Source of the DNA: Geosiphon pyriformis
Lineage: Eukaryota; Glomeromycota; Glomeromycetes; Archaeosporales; Geosiphonaceae
Reading direction: 5' to 3'
Length of the DNA stretch: 32,902 nt
Assembly (NCBI GenBank): GCA_016748015.1
Contig: JAAOMT010000176.1
Coordinates: 462,705 to 495,606, forward strand
The notes below the pieces were generated by a model. That model was not told where the DNA came from. It saw only the letters and a program-made list of their open reading frames with translations, and did no database searches. This document shows, piece after piece, positions 32,386 through 32,902 of the stretch (the first letter of the stretch is position 1; the number at the start of each line of letters is the position of its first letter). A program made the translations under genes and the position numbers.

Positions 32386-32902
32386 TGTTATGGTTTAAGA
32401 ATTTAGCAAAAAGAATCATAAAAATAATACAAACTATTCAATCATAATATAGCACAATAATGATCTTAGAAAGATAATGATTAACATAGTAGCAAACACC
32501 ATTTCGCGATAGTGGCAAGCACCAGTTCACAATAGCAGCCAACACCAACTGGTGATAGCAGCAAACACCAGATTGAAATATCAAAAAGAAAGTATTACAA
32601 TGTGTTTTCTCGTAGAACTATAAACATGTATATATACAGTAGTTTTAATATTGGAAAATAATTAATCAAGTAATAAAAATCATAACTTATCAAGCAATAG
32701 ATCCAATTTTATCCAACAAACTCCACTTTAAATCATACTTTCAAATTAAATATCCCAAGAAACTTTTAAAATCAAAAAGAAATGAAAAAGAATATTTAAA
32801 ACTGAACTATCACAACCCAAAGTATTAGGAAACTTACTTGTATTATTTATTGAATGAAACTATCATTTATCAACTGAATCCCTTGGAAGAATAATCCTTG
32901 AT
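32386..32902 (+). repeat. Probable LTR of a different element (partial)
   Basis: LINE B homology ends abruptly before TGTTATGGTTTAAG at 32386, an LTR-like 5' terminus. A four-copy 23-bp repeat (32491-32582) is followed by TATATATA at 32629-32636, resembling a U3 with enhancer repeats and a TATA box. The rest, to 32902, has no ORF and no other feature I can name. It does not match the Gypsy LTR family seen elsewhere here. The call is an inference. Confidence 0.45.
32491..32582 (+). repeat. 23-bp tandem repeat, four copies
   Basis: Units start at 32491, 32514, 32537 and 32560; the shared core is AGCAAACACCA followed by a variable part and GATAGC. The second and third units each differ from the first at a handful of positions. 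The array lies upstream of a TATA-like sequence. Confidence 0.7.

Overview
No host gene was found anywhere in these 32.9 kb. The window is a pile of retrotransposons inserted into one another, with no tRNA, rRNA or CRISPR signal. The low GC content, the LINE family (RRM-like plus CCHC ORF1, then an endonuclease/RT/RNase H ORF2) and the dUTPase-carrying Ty3/Gypsy family look like what I recall from arbuscular mycorrhizal fungi (Glomeromycotina, Rhizophagus-like). That host assignment is an inference from memory of the protein families and was not tested by a search.

Layout from left to right. 1-230: end of a + strand LTR that interrupts a LINE. 231-~1905: 5' part of that LINE (LINE A, - strand, ORF1 with stops). 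~1914-~6645: a very AT-rich stretch that looks like nothing but is a mutation-saturated + strand copy (E1) of the same Gypsy family, from mid-LTR to just past the dUTPase. ~6646-12471: a second LINE (LINE B, + strand) with 5' leader, ORF1 and ORF2; it resumes at 32256-~32385. 12472-32255: a Gypsy element in - orientation (E2) inserted in LINE B, with a + oriented copy (E3, 21366-31246) inserted in E2's 5' leader. 32386-32902: probably the LTR of an unrelated element, running off the window.

The insertion order is E1 first, then LINE A and LINE B into E1, then E2 into LINE B, then E3 into E2. E2 has a 4-bp target duplication (CCAA/CCGA) and E3 has CTGT/CTGT. Removing E2 with one CCGA copy rejoins LINE B ORF2 in frame.

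The Gypsy family has ~980-bp LTRs (TGTTAC...GTAACA). One long frame holds Gag with a CCHC knuckle, protease, a Cys-rich module, dUTPase, RT and RNase H. Integrase is in a separate +1 ORF with its own ATG. A third ORF of 239 codons with no recognised function overlaps the polypurine tract and ends inside the 3' LTR. The LTR carries a phased ~20-bp repeat array upstream of its TATA box.

Every copy is damaged, almost always by C-to-T or G-to-A changes (stops from CGA, CAA, CAG or TGG codons; catalytic Asp to Asn). E1 keeps only three CpG dinucleotides that I could find. This points to RIP-like or methylation-driven decay. The most interesting material is the unusual Gypsy family itself, plus the three stages of decay preserved side by side.
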